A DNA stretch of 7,204 bases from Lentisphaerota bacterium (GTDB lineage: Bacteria; Verrucomicrobiota; Lentisphaeria; Oligosphaerales; Oligosphaeraceae), in contig JAAZKQ010000619.1 in assembly GCA_012799755.1 (NCBI GenBank), positions 1 to 7,204 on the forward strand, read 5' to 3'. The notes under the pieces were generated by a model. That model did not search any database, was not told where the DNA came from, and was given only the letters and a program-made list of their open reading frames with translations. This document shows positions 1 to 5,577 of this stretch, piece after piece. A program made the position numbers and the translations under genes. Numbering within the stretch: the stretch's first letter is position 1; every line of letters begins with the position of its first letter.

Positions 1-1
1 C

Positions 2-1036
2 TTGTTGTTGTGGGTGCTGGGAGGGAGGATGTCGCTTTGCGGGTGGGGCTTGCGCAAGCCGGGCGAGCCCTTGCCGACGATAGCGAGCGGCGTGGCACCG
101 CGACCGGCGATCTTCAGTCCCTGGCTGCTCCATCAGTCCACGCGCATGGGTATCGCCGACCGCGAGAGCGTCGAAGCCGATTTTTGCGCGAAGCAGACAC
201 TGCGCGGGGATTTGGGGCTGCTGTTGCGGAGCCTTTTCGCGCTGTCATTTTTCTCGCCGCTGACGGCTGCGTCATATTCGGAGCGCCTTGAGTTGTTCGG
301 CATTCCTTTTGCCAACAGCACGCTGGCGGAAGCCGTGGCGACAATTCTCAGGGCGGCTGTCGGCGCTGCCGGCGGGCCGTGTACGGTTTTTTTTGTCAAT
401 CCGCACTGTTTCAATCTTGCCAATGTGCGGAAGGATTATCGCGCGGCGCTGTTGCAGGCGGACCTTGTCTATCCTGATGGCAGTGGCCTGGTGCTGGCCT
501 GCCGCATGCTGAATACACCGCTGAGGGAAAATGTCAATGGTACTGATTTATTTCCGAGGCTGTGCCTGGCGGCGCAGGAACAGGGCCGCTCGCTGTATCT
601 GCTGGGCGGCAAGCCGGGCATTGCCGAGCGCGTCAAGGAACGCATGACGGGGGAATTTCCCGGACTGAAGATTGTGGGCACGCAGCACGGTTATTTCAAT
701 TTCAAGACGGAAAGCGCCCAGGTGATTGCCGCCATTAACGTCGCCGCGCCGGACATCTTGCTGGTGGCCTTTGGGGTGCCCCTGCAGGAGCTCTGGCTTA
801 TTGAGCATCGCGACGAGCTTAAGGTGCCGGTACGCCTCGCCGTCGGCGGCCTTTTTGATTTTTATTCCGGGGCGATTCGTCGAGCGCCCCTGTGGTTGCG
901 TGAGATGGGGCTGGAGTGGGTCTTCCGGTTGATGCTGGAGCCGCGCCGGATGTTTCACCGCTACGTCATCGGCAATCCCCGATTCTTGCTGGCAGTGTGG
1001 CGTTACGGTCGTCAGCGGAAACGGGCGGGGGGATGA
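2..1036 (+). CDS. Sugar-phosphate transferase (C-terminal part) fused to WecG/TagA/CpsF glycosyltransferase, 5' partial
   Basis: The reading frame is open to the left edge, so the true start lies outside the window; residues below are counted from base 2. Residues 2-86 look like the end of a bacterial sugar transferase (WbaP/PglC/WcaJ-type polyprenyl-phosphate sugar-phosphate transferase). They include a GRMSLCG stretch matching the family's G-D-MSLVG block, then RPAIFSPW and a GDLGLLLRSL helix. Residues 92-338 are a full WecG/TagA/CpsF domain: VNPHCFNLA (132-140), YPDGSGLV (157-164, with the likely catalytic Asp), NVNGTDLFPRL (177-187), LYLLGGKPGIAE (198-209), HGYF (229-232), VAFGVPLQELW (255-265), GGLFDFYSGAIRRAPLWLR (282-300) and GNPRFLL (324-330). 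Members of this family add a sugar, often N-acetylmannosamine or its uronic acid, to a lipid-linked intermediate at the inner face of the membrane. A fusion would place priming and second-sugar transfer in one chain. The PRP part of the transferase motif is replaced by WGL, so that half may be inactive. The glycosyltransferase call is secure; the fusion call is good but rests on a fragment. Confidence 0.9.
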   Translation: MLLWVLGGRMSLCGWGLRKPGEPLPTIASGVAPRPAIFSPWLLHQSTRMGIADRESVEADFCAKQTLRGDLGLLLRSLFALSFFSPLTAASYSERLELFGIPFANSTLAEAVATILRAAVGAAGGPCTVFFVNPHCFNLANVRKDYRAALLQADLVYPDGSGLVLACRMLNTPLRENVNGTDLFPRLCLAAQEQGRSLYLLGGKPGIAERVKERMTGEFPGLKIVGTQHGYFNFKTESAQVIAAINVAAPDILLVAFGVPLQELWLIEHRDELKVPVRLAVGGLFDFYSGAIRRAPLWLREMGLEWVFRLMLEPRRMFHRYVIGNPRFLLAVWRYGRQRKRAGG

Positions 1037-1055
1037 GCGACCGAGCTGATGGCGC

Positions 1056-1658
1056 TTATTTGAAAAAGGAGCGGATGCCGACAACAAACATTTCGGCGGC
1101 CATCGCTGAGAGAAAGAGCCCGGTGAGTTTGCTGAGGATGGTGATGCCGCGGAGGCGCAGGATGCGTTCCAAAGCAGACCCCAGCAGCAGCAAGACCGTC
1201 AATCCAGCGAGGGCGGCGGTAAGCGATGCCGTATAGATGAGCCGGAGATGTATCTCGGTGGTTTGCGCGCCGATGACGAGGAGCGCGCCGGTGGTGCCCG
1301 GGCCGACGGTGATGGGTATGGCCAAGGGCACCACCGCGATGTCGCTGGAATCAAGGGGGGTGGGTTTACTGCTCTGCAAATCGCCCCGCACCAAATCAAT
1401 GGCCGTCAGAAAAAGCAGTGCGCCACCGCCAATGCGGAAGGCATCAACCGTGATGCCGAAAGCGTGGAAAATCCAGTTGCCGAAGTAAAAGAGGATGATG
1501 CAGGCCACGTAGGATGCCACGCCGATGCGGATGGCCAGGCGTCGCCGATCACTCTCGGACCAGCCGATGGTCGTGGACAGGAACATGGACAGGACAAAGA
1601 AGGGCGTGAGCAGGACGGTGAACTGCAGCCAAGTCGTGAAAAAGGCGATCATGGTCAT
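1056..1658 (-). CDS. MarC-family integral membrane protein
   Basis: This 200-residue protein has six hydrophobic segments and the usual MarC (YchE/YhgN/UPF0056) length. Signature stretches are DAFRIGGGALLFLTAIDLV (72-90), IAVVPLAIPITVGPG (107-121) and LTGLFLSAMAAEMFVVGI (178-195). It should sit in the inner membrane. Its transport substrate is unknown; the old link of E. coli MarC to multiple antibiotic resistance was later withdrawn, so no resistance role is claimed. The ATG at 1658-1656 overlaps the upstream gene's TGA as ATGA. A second in-frame ATG at 1654-1652 lies 8 bases after a GGAG (1664-1661), which is better Shine-Dalgarno spacing, so translation may begin two codons later. The gene ends 19 bases from the convergent glycosyltransferase gene with no clear terminator between them. 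Confidence 0.93.
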   Translation of the reverse strand: MTMIAFFTTWLQFTVLLTPFFVLSMFLSTTIGWSESDRRRLAIRIGVASYVACIILFYFGNWIFHAFGITVDAFRIGGGALLFLTAIDLVRGDLQSSKPTPLDSSDIAVVPLAIPITVGPGTTGALLVIGAQTTEIHLRLIYTASLTAALAGLTVLLLLGSALERILRLRGITILSKLTGLFLSAMAAEMFVVGIRSFFK

Positions 1659-2314
1659 GCCTCCGAAGGCGTTAAGGTGGCGGTGTTGCTGCTGTTTTTT
1701 GCGGGACTGACGACGTGGTGCAGGGCGAGGAAAAGTCCGGCGCCGAGGAGCGCGCCGAGGGTGTCGGCGAGCATGTCCTTCTGGGCGTCCCAGATATCGC
1801 CTTGGGAGCCGAGAAAGGCCGCGCCGACTTCACCGCCGTCCATAGCGGCGTAGAGCCACTCAATGATCTCCCAAGCGGCGCTCATGGCCATGACGGTGAT
1901 CAAGCCGCCGGTCGCGGCCAAAAGCGGCGTACGCAGCCAGTCCTTGCGGTAGGCGAATTCGGCGAAGAGGAAGGCATTGATGCCGATGACGAAATGGGCT
2001 ACGCGGTCGTAGTGGTTGCGCTCGAAACCGAAGGCGTTAGTGATCCAGTCGAAGGGCACTTTTTCAAAGGTGTAATGAGCGCCGATGCTGTGCATGATCA
2101 GCCACAGCGAGACAATGGCGTAACTGGTGTTGGAGAAACGGAACCAGCGACTGCTGAGCAGCAGCAGTGCGCTGATCGCCAGCACCGACGCCATTTCCAC
2201 CCACCACACTGCGTGATCGGCCGGATTGACTGCCGACCAGATGTAGACAGCCACGAGAAGCAGGATGTTGCCGTAACGCCAATTGCGGGAAAAGCTGGTT
2301 TCAGATGAGGACAT
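1655..2314 (-). CDS. DUF2238 / YjdF-like membrane protein
   Basis: The product is 219 residues with about six hydrophobic segments. It carries the conserved polar blocks of the DUF2238 (YjdF-type) family: HSIGAHYTFEKVP (75-87), RNHYDRVAHF (99-108), WEIIEW (148-153) and GSQGDIWDAQKDM (169-181). The histidines, aspartates and glutamates in these blocks lie near membrane segments and could bind a metal or substrate, but the family has no established biochemical function. The ATG at 2314-2312 follows a weak GGAAGA (2329-2324) by 9 bases. The stop overlaps the start of the MarC gene by four bases, so the two are very probably co-transcribed and translationally coupled. The last 20 residues are a polar Ser/Thr/Asn tail. 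Confidence 0.9.
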   Translation of the reverse strand: MSSSETSFSRNWRYGNILLLVAVYIWSAVNPADHAVWWVEMASVLAISALLLLSSRWFRFSNTSYAIVSLWLIMHSIGAHYTFEKVPFDWITNAFGFERNHYDRVAHFVIGINAFLFAEFAYRKDWLRTPLLAATGGLITVMAMSAAWEIIEWLYAAMDGGEVGAAFLGSQGDIWDAQKDMLADTLGALLGAGLFLALHHVVSPAKNSSNTATLTPSEA

Positions 2315-2397
2315 GAATCGCGGTCTTCCGGATTTTGGGCGAGACTGTCGAGACGGGCGGGATAAGGCCGCCGGTAAACATGCGACGGACGGGCAAT

Positions 2398-2425
2398 AGT
2401 GTATCTAACCCCAGCACGAAAACAA
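2398..2425 (-). promoter_or_regulatory. Candidate sigma-70-type promoter for the DUF2238-MarC unit
   Basis: On the minus strand, TTGTTT (2425-2420) is separated by 16 bases from TACACT (2403-2398). The -35 matches 3 of 6 consensus bases and the -10 matches 4 of 6. The site lies about 85 bases upstream of the DUF2238 start and points the right way. The match is modest and was found by eye. Confidence 0.3.
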
Positions 2426-2428
2426 CCG

Positions 2429-2502
2429 CCGGAGGCAAAAAAGCTCCGGAGAACAGCGGGACTCCGTGGGGGGAGGCAGCTTTTGGTTCTGCCAGCGGAG
2501 TC
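2429..2502. repeat. Cluster of inverted repeats (potential nested stem-loop)
   Basis: CCGGAG (2429-2434) pairs with CTCCGG (2444-2449) across a loop containing six A residues. Next, GACTCCG (2460-2466) pairs with CGGAGTC (2496-2502), and inside that stem GGCAG (2475-2479) pairs with CTGCC (2489-2493). The arms are perfect complements. The cluster lies just upstream of the leftward promoter candidate and far upstream of the rightward gene. It could be an operator region, the footprint of a dispersed element, or a small RNA. No known RNA family was recognised. Confidence 0.5.
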
Positions 2503-2566
2503 ATGTCACGCTGCGAATTAGAAGCCCGCAGTACGGCCGGAAGAATGACGCTACTCTGGCGCAGGC

Positions 2567-2602
2567 GTCCATTGAGTCCATACTGTCCATACTGTCCATC
2601 GT
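2567..2602. repeat. Four tandem 9-bp repeats, GTCCATNNN
   Basis: Four consecutive 9-mers read GTCCATTGA, GTCCATACT, GTCCATACT and GTCCATCGT. The first six bases are invariant and the last three vary. On the other strand the array reads ATGGAC in phase. The period is a multiple of three, but the surrounding frame shows no sign of being a gene. It could have arisen by replication slippage or serve as a binding-site array. Confidence 0.85.
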
Positions 2603-2650
2603 TCCTCGGCTTGGCGGCATAGTGCTGTCGGCCTCCGCGTGACCGGGAAT

Positions 2651-2686
2651 TTTCCACTCTTTGGGCAAATGGCCCTATATTATACT
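2651..2686 (+). promoter_or_regulatory. Candidate promoter upstream of the membrane protein-holA unit
   Basis: An AT-rich stretch in an otherwise GC-rich spacer contains overlapping -10-like hexamers: TATATT (2676-2681), TATTAT (2678-2683) and TATACT (2681-2686, 5 of 6 consensus bases). The best -35 candidate is TTTCCA (2651-2656), 19 bases before TATATT, which is longer than ideal. Initiation near base 2690 would leave a leader of roughly 95 bases before the ATG at 2785. Confidence 0.35.
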
Positions 2687-2784
2687 TTTCGCTTGCAAGC
2701 CCTGTCGTTTGCCGCTCGCGCAGCGGCGGCATTTTGGCTTGTGCCGGTGCAGGGCGTGGTGAAACAGATCATCCAGGAACGCGC

Positions 2785-3255
2785 ATGTTGTTATTGGGTA
2801 TAGTGTTGTGGGTCAATTTAGTGTATTCTCTGCGAGTGGCTGTGGAGGGCCTTTTCAGCTACGAGCTGTTGCAGGCGGCAGATGATGCGCTGCTTGAACG
2901 CGCCACTTCGCTCTTCTCTGACACCGAGATGAAACTGGAGGAGAGCGAGTGGCTTTTCGTGCGGCGACTGGTCATCAGCAGTCTCGTTGAGACGCTGGCC
3001 TTGTTCTTGGAAATAGCCTTGGTGGGCTATTTGTCGTGGCACGGCACACAGCGGCCGCTGGCGTTGGCCGTGTTGCTGAAAGACCTCATCTATGTCGGCG
3101 CGATGCTTCGCGTGGGCTGGCAGCAATCAGCGACGGGCGAACTGAACTTGCAGGAGATCAAGGGCGTCTGGCAGCGCTGGCAACAGCTGGAGCGTGCCTG
3201 CTATTGGTTTTCAGCAGCGGCCATGGGCTGGCTGTTGTACAAACTGCTGCCCTAG
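2785..3255 (+). CDS. Unrecognised small membrane protein
   Basis: The start is set at the ATG at 2785 because AGGAA (2775-2779) precedes it by 5 bases and the protein then opens directly with a hydrophobic segment. A TTG at 2734 in the same frame has no such site and would add 17 polar residues. The 156-residue product has four likely membrane segments, at about 1-20, 61-85, 91-112 and 138-154. A charged, acidic, probably helical loop (25-60, rich in Glu, Asp, Leu and Ala) separates the first two. A second polar stretch with three Trp (112-134) separates the last two. I do not recognise a family. It lies 25 bases ahead of the delta-subunit gene and is probably co-transcribed with it, but that spacing alone does not imply a replication role. 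Confidence 0.8.
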   Translation: MLLLGIVLWVNLVYSLRVAVEGLFSYELLQAADDALLERATSLFSDTEMKLEESEWLFVRRLVISSLVETLALFLEIALVGYLSWHGTQRPLALAVLLKDLIYVGAMLRVGWQQSATGELNLQEIKGVWQRWQQLERACYWFSAAAMGWLLYKLLP

Positions 3256-3280
3256 GCGCGCCGCGGGAAAGGGTCGGAAC

Positions 3281-4399
3281 TTGGCAAAGAAATCGGTCAA
3301 TGTATTTTTGCTCAGTGGCAACGACGGCAGTCTTATCCATGCCGAGGCGGATAAGCTGCTGCGCTCCATTGTGGGCGATAATCCTGACCCCTTTGCCTTC
3401 GAGCTCTTCCAGGAAGGCGATGCCGGGCCGACGGCGGCGATGCTTTACAGCATGTTGCGCTCGTTGAAGTCGCCGCCTTTCCTCGGTGGCCGGAAGACGG
3501 TCTGGCTCAAGCATTTTACCGGCTTTGCCGCCGAAGGCGAGAAGAAAGGCGGCGATACCGTTGCCGGCGCGCTGCGCGAACTGGCCGAGCTGATCAAAGC
3601 CGGTATTGGCGAGGACATGGTGCTGGTGATGGACGGCGTCGGCATCAATCGGAATCAGGCCTTGGCCAAGGCCTGCGAGGCCGTTGGCGAAGTGCGTATC
3701 TTCAATCAGCCCGACCGCAAGAAGGCCGGCTGGGAACGCAGTATGCTGGTCTACATCCAGCAGGCCGCCGCCGACAAGGGCTTGCGGCTGCCTGAAGACG
3801 TGGGCAATTTCCTGGTGGACATTGTCGGCACCGACACGTCGCGCGTTGACACCGAACTGGAGAAGCTGATCTGTTACTGCGGCGGCACGGAACGGCCGGT
3901 GACCATAGCCGATGCCGAGGCCGTCTGTACGGGTCAAGCCGAAGAGATGACCTGGGTGTTGGGCAATGCCATCGGCAGCCGCAGGCTTGCGGACGTGTTG
4001 CAGGTGGTGAACAGCCTGGTCGGTCAGGAGAAGGATGACGACCGGACGGCACGCTCCCTGATCATCAATGCCGCCAATTATTTTCGCGAAGCGCTACGCG
4101 TTAAAATCTTTATGGCTGAACGGCGCATTAACAACGCCATGGGGCTCAAGTACTTCCTTGAAGGCGCGAGCGCTGAGGAGAAAAGCGCTCTGGTGGCCGA
4201 GGGGATGACCTTTGTCAACTACCATCCTTACCGGGCGATGAAGTTGGCTGAGGAGATCGGCCGTTTTACGCCGCAGGAGATGATTGAGGCTATCCGGGTG
4301 CTGCGCGACGCGCTGTGGCAGTGCATGTCCTCAGCTACGGCGGCGCGGGTATCCTTGGAAAACGCCTTGATTCGCATCGTCGGCTGCGGCCGGCGTTAA
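3281..4399 (+). CDS. holA: DNA polymerase III delta subunit (HolA-like)
   Basis: The delta subunit is the wrench of the clamp-loader complex: it binds and opens the beta sliding clamp so that it can be loaded at primed DNA. The predicted 372-residue product, against about 340 in E. coli, follows the family layout. It has an N-terminal strand with VNVFLLSGND (6-15), FLGGRKTVWLKHF (67-79), the middle-domain block VGTDTSRVDTELEKL (182-196), then VTIADAEAVCTG with the lid-to-collar helices (207-253), and a helical C-terminal collar domain from RTARSLIINAANYFREAL onward. As is usual for delta, no Walker ATP-binding loop is visible. The start is assigned to TTG 3281, preceded by AAAGGG (3268-3273) at 7 bases; homologous sequence begins within a few residues. 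The ATG at 3194 would overlap the upstream gene by 62 bases and add an unrelated Cys/Arg-rich stretch. The sequence is divergent from model delta subunits, but the architecture is convincing. Confidence 0.85.
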   Translation: MAKKSVNVFLLSGNDGSLIHAEADKLLRSIVGDNPDPFAFELFQEGDAGPTAAMLYSMLRSLKSPPFLGGRKTVWLKHFTGFAAEGEKKGGDTVAGALRELAELIKAGIGEDMVLVMDGVGINRNQALAKACEAVGEVRIFNQPDRKKAGWERSMLVYIQQAAADKGLRLPEDVGNFLVDIVGTDTSRVDTELEKLICYCGGTERPVTIADAEAVCTGQAEEMTWVLGNAIGSRRLADVLQVVNSLVGQEKDDDRTARSLIINAANYFREALRVKIFMAERRINNAMGLKYFLEGASAEEKSALVAEGMTFVNYHPYRAMKLAEEIGRFTPQEMIEAIRVLRDALWQCMSSATAARVSLENALIRIVGCGRR

Positions 4400-4444
4400 G
4401 TATGGAGTTTGTTAATGTACGAAGTTTTGTGGCAAAACCTGCCG

Positions 4445-4474
4445 TTGCCAATCGGTAATTCCTTGTGCTAACAT
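4445..4474 (+). promoter_or_regulatory. Candidate sigma-70-type promoter for the GAF-argH run
   Basis: TTGCCA (4445-4450, 5 of 6 consensus bases) is followed after 18 bases by TAACAT (4469-4474, 4 of 6). It lies in the AT-richer part of the spacer. Initiation near 4480 would give a leader of about 255 bases carrying all three hairpins. Confidence 0.4.
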
Positions 4475-4544
4475 AACCGGAACCATTCTTATGCGAGAAG
4501 GACTTTAATAATGGGTTGCTAAAAAAGCATTTGCGCATGAATTT

Positions 4545-4632
4545 GCCCCGTAGGGGCGCCACCATGCTTAACCCCAGGCTTCAGCCTGGGGAGAAATGTC
4601 CTCCTCCTGCCTATCGTGCCCTGTAAGGGCAC
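4545..4632. repeat. Three-hairpin REP-like palindromic element
   Basis: Three perfect palindromes lie within 88 bases. The first is GCCCC-GTA-GGGGC (4545-4557). The second is CCCCAGGCTTCAGCCTGGGG (4572-4591), an 8-bp stem with a TTCA loop. The third is GTGCCCT-GTA-AGGGCAC (4616-4632), a 7-bp stem. The outer two share the same GTA loop and a CCC/GGG core, so they look like related units around a distinct central hairpin. None is followed by a U-run on either strand, which argues against an intrinsic terminator. The pattern resembles clustered repetitive extragenic palindromes, which in other bacteria are moved by RAYT transposases, but no such gene is in the window. Confidence 0.75.
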
Positions 4633-4737
4633 TACTGGATGCCTGACGAGCACAACTTGGCAGACGGAGAAGTCAGAACCACCGTCTCAACTCTCTCTTG
4701 CTATCACAAGATTTCGCACCTTACCAGGAAAAGACAT

Positions 4738-5574
4738 ATGAGCACCAACGATTTTGAAAACAGCCTTGACGTACTGAAGATTCTTTCGGAGGCCCTGACG
4801 GTACCGCGTTCGCTGGACGACGGCTTGGACCAGATTACCAACATGACGCGAAAACTCATGGACACCGAACAGGCCGGCTTTTTGTTCCGGGATGAGGACA
4901 CGCATAATCTCATTTTGCGCTCCGCCGTGGGCATTGAGGGCGACAAGCTGCGAGTGGGTTTTCCAGTGGACCTGCCGGCGCGCCTGCACAGCATCCTCTG
5001 GCGGCTGCGCAGTCTCCATCAGATCAACTGGGTTGACTCCGGCATTGAGGGGCTGCGTTTTCCCATGATTGTCATGCCGATTACGGTCAAGGGCGAGCGC
5101 GTTGGGCTGCTGGTTGCCAGTGGCGCCAGGTCCGGTGGCAACAAGCCCTATGACGCGATCCGCCGTAGGCTCTTCTCGCTGATCGGCTCCTTTGCCTCCT
5201 TGGTCATTGAAAACTCGAAAGTGTACGATTATCTGCGGCAGCACTTCGCTTTCAAGTCGCAGGAGTTGCAGGCGGCGAACAGCGCCGACGGCAAGAATGT
5301 GAGCGAGGATGAGCGGCTGAAGAATCTGATGGTCTTGTCGCTGAACAATCCCACCAAGGTGGTGCGGCTGCTGGCGGAGTCGTTTTACAAGGAGCTGGTG
5401 CGGGCGGGTTTCAATGCCGGTCATATCACCATCGCTGCTGCCCAGATACTCGACTGCCTCACCCGCAGCGCGCCGCCGACCGCCGGCGGCACCGCAAGCA
5501 AGGACGGCGGCGGCACGACGAATAAGGACGGCGGCGCCGGCAATGGCAACGACAATCAGCAGAAGGAAGGGTGA
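4738..5574 (+). CDS. GAF-domain protein of unknown role
   Basis: The start is ATG 4738, because AGGA (4726-4729) lies 8 bases before it. The 278-residue soluble protein begins with a helix (10-40) and then a GAF-like domain at about 25-160: LDQITNMTRKLMDTEQAGFLFRD opens it, and FPMIVMPITVKGERVGLLVASG (108-129) is the typical central-strand block, followed by a closing helix through LIGSFASLVIENSKVYDYL. GAF domains bind small ligands or act as dimerisation modules; no chromophore cysteine or ligand site can be assigned. Residues 190-243 form a second, probably helical region (PTKVVRLLAESFYKELVRAG followed by FNAGHITIAAAQILDCL) that I do not recognise. Residues 245-278 are a Gly/Asn/Lys/Asp tail built on a duplicated 24-base unit (KDGGG and KDGGA). 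No kinase, GGDEF or helix-turn-helix output domain is visible. It lies immediately upstream of argH. Confidence 0.8.
   Translation: MSTNDFENSLDVLKILSEALTVPRSLDDGLDQITNMTRKLMDTEQAGFLFRDEDTHNLILRSAVGIEGDKLRVGFPVDLPARLHSILWRLRSLHQINWVDSGIEGLRFPMIVMPITVKGERVGLLVASGARSGGNKPYDAIRRRLFSLIGSFASLVIENSKVYDYLRQHFAFKSQELQAANSADGKNVSEDERLKNLMVLSLNNPTKVVRLLAESFYKELVRAGFNAGHITIAAAQILDCLTRSAPPTAGGTASKDGGGTTNKDGGAGNGNDNQQKEG
5500..5536 (+). repeat. Duplicated 24-base unit in the GAF protein tail
   Basis: The 13-mer AAGGACGGCGGCG occurs at 5500-5512 and again at 5524-5536, in the same reading frame, encoding two copies of Lys-Asp-Gly-Gly in a disordered tail. The 24-base spacing keeps the frame, so copy number could change without a frameshift. 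Confidence 0.75.
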
Positions 5575-5577
5575 GTC

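Larger units (their letters stand above)
2315..2784. other. Divergent intergenic spacer without a convincing gene
   Basis: This 470-base spacer separates the leftward DUF2238-MarC unit from the rightward membrane protein-holA unit. Open frames exist on both strands, but they lack a Shine-Dalgarno sequence and run through the inverted repeats and the tandem repeat, so they are not called genes. The spacer holds candidate promoters in both directions, a nested stem structure at 2429-2502 and four tandem 9-mers at 2567-2602. Confidence 0.7.
4400..4737. other. Intergenic spacer and probable leader of the GAF-argH run
   Basis: This 338-base gap has no convincing gene. Its first 140 bases are comparatively AT-rich and hold a candidate promoter (4445-4474). 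Bases 4545-4632 hold three perfect hairpins. An open frame in phase with the GAF gene extends back to 4639, but it has no ribosome-binding site and begins within 10 bases of the last hairpin, so it is treated as leader. No terminator with a U-run was found behind holA. Confidence 0.65.

Noticed and set aside
1037..1055. Possible bidirectional terminator between the convergent genes
   Set aside because: Only a 4-bp AGCG/CGCT pairing with a large loop could be found near here, too weak to call.
2335..2622. 95-codon plus-strand frame in the divergent spacer
   Set aside because: There is no convincing ribosome-binding site and no recognisable protein features. It lies over repeats and promoter candidates.
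2301..2732. 143-codon minus-strand frame covering the divergent spacer
   Set aside because: It has no Shine-Dalgarno sequence before the ATG, runs through the tandem repeat and inverted repeats, and overlaps the start of the DUF2238 gene. The Gly-Gln-Tyr repeats come from the 9-mer array.
3158..3937. 259-codon minus-strand frame opposite holA
   Set aside because: It overlaps a homology-supported gene on the other strand and shows no domain of its own.
4572..4591. Strong central hairpin as a holA terminator
   Set aside because: It lies about 170 bases past the holA stop, has no U-run on either strand and belongs to a three-hairpin cluster. A repeat element explains it better.
4639..4737. In-frame upstream extension of the GAF protein by 33 residues
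   Set aside because: The ATG at 4639 has no ribosome-binding site and sits just after a hairpin. The ATG at 4738 has AGGA at ideal spacing, and the homologous part begins after it.
4687..5424. 245-codon minus-strand frame opposite the GAF gene
   Set aside because: It is antisense to a gene with a good start and a recognisable domain, and its composition is shadow-like.
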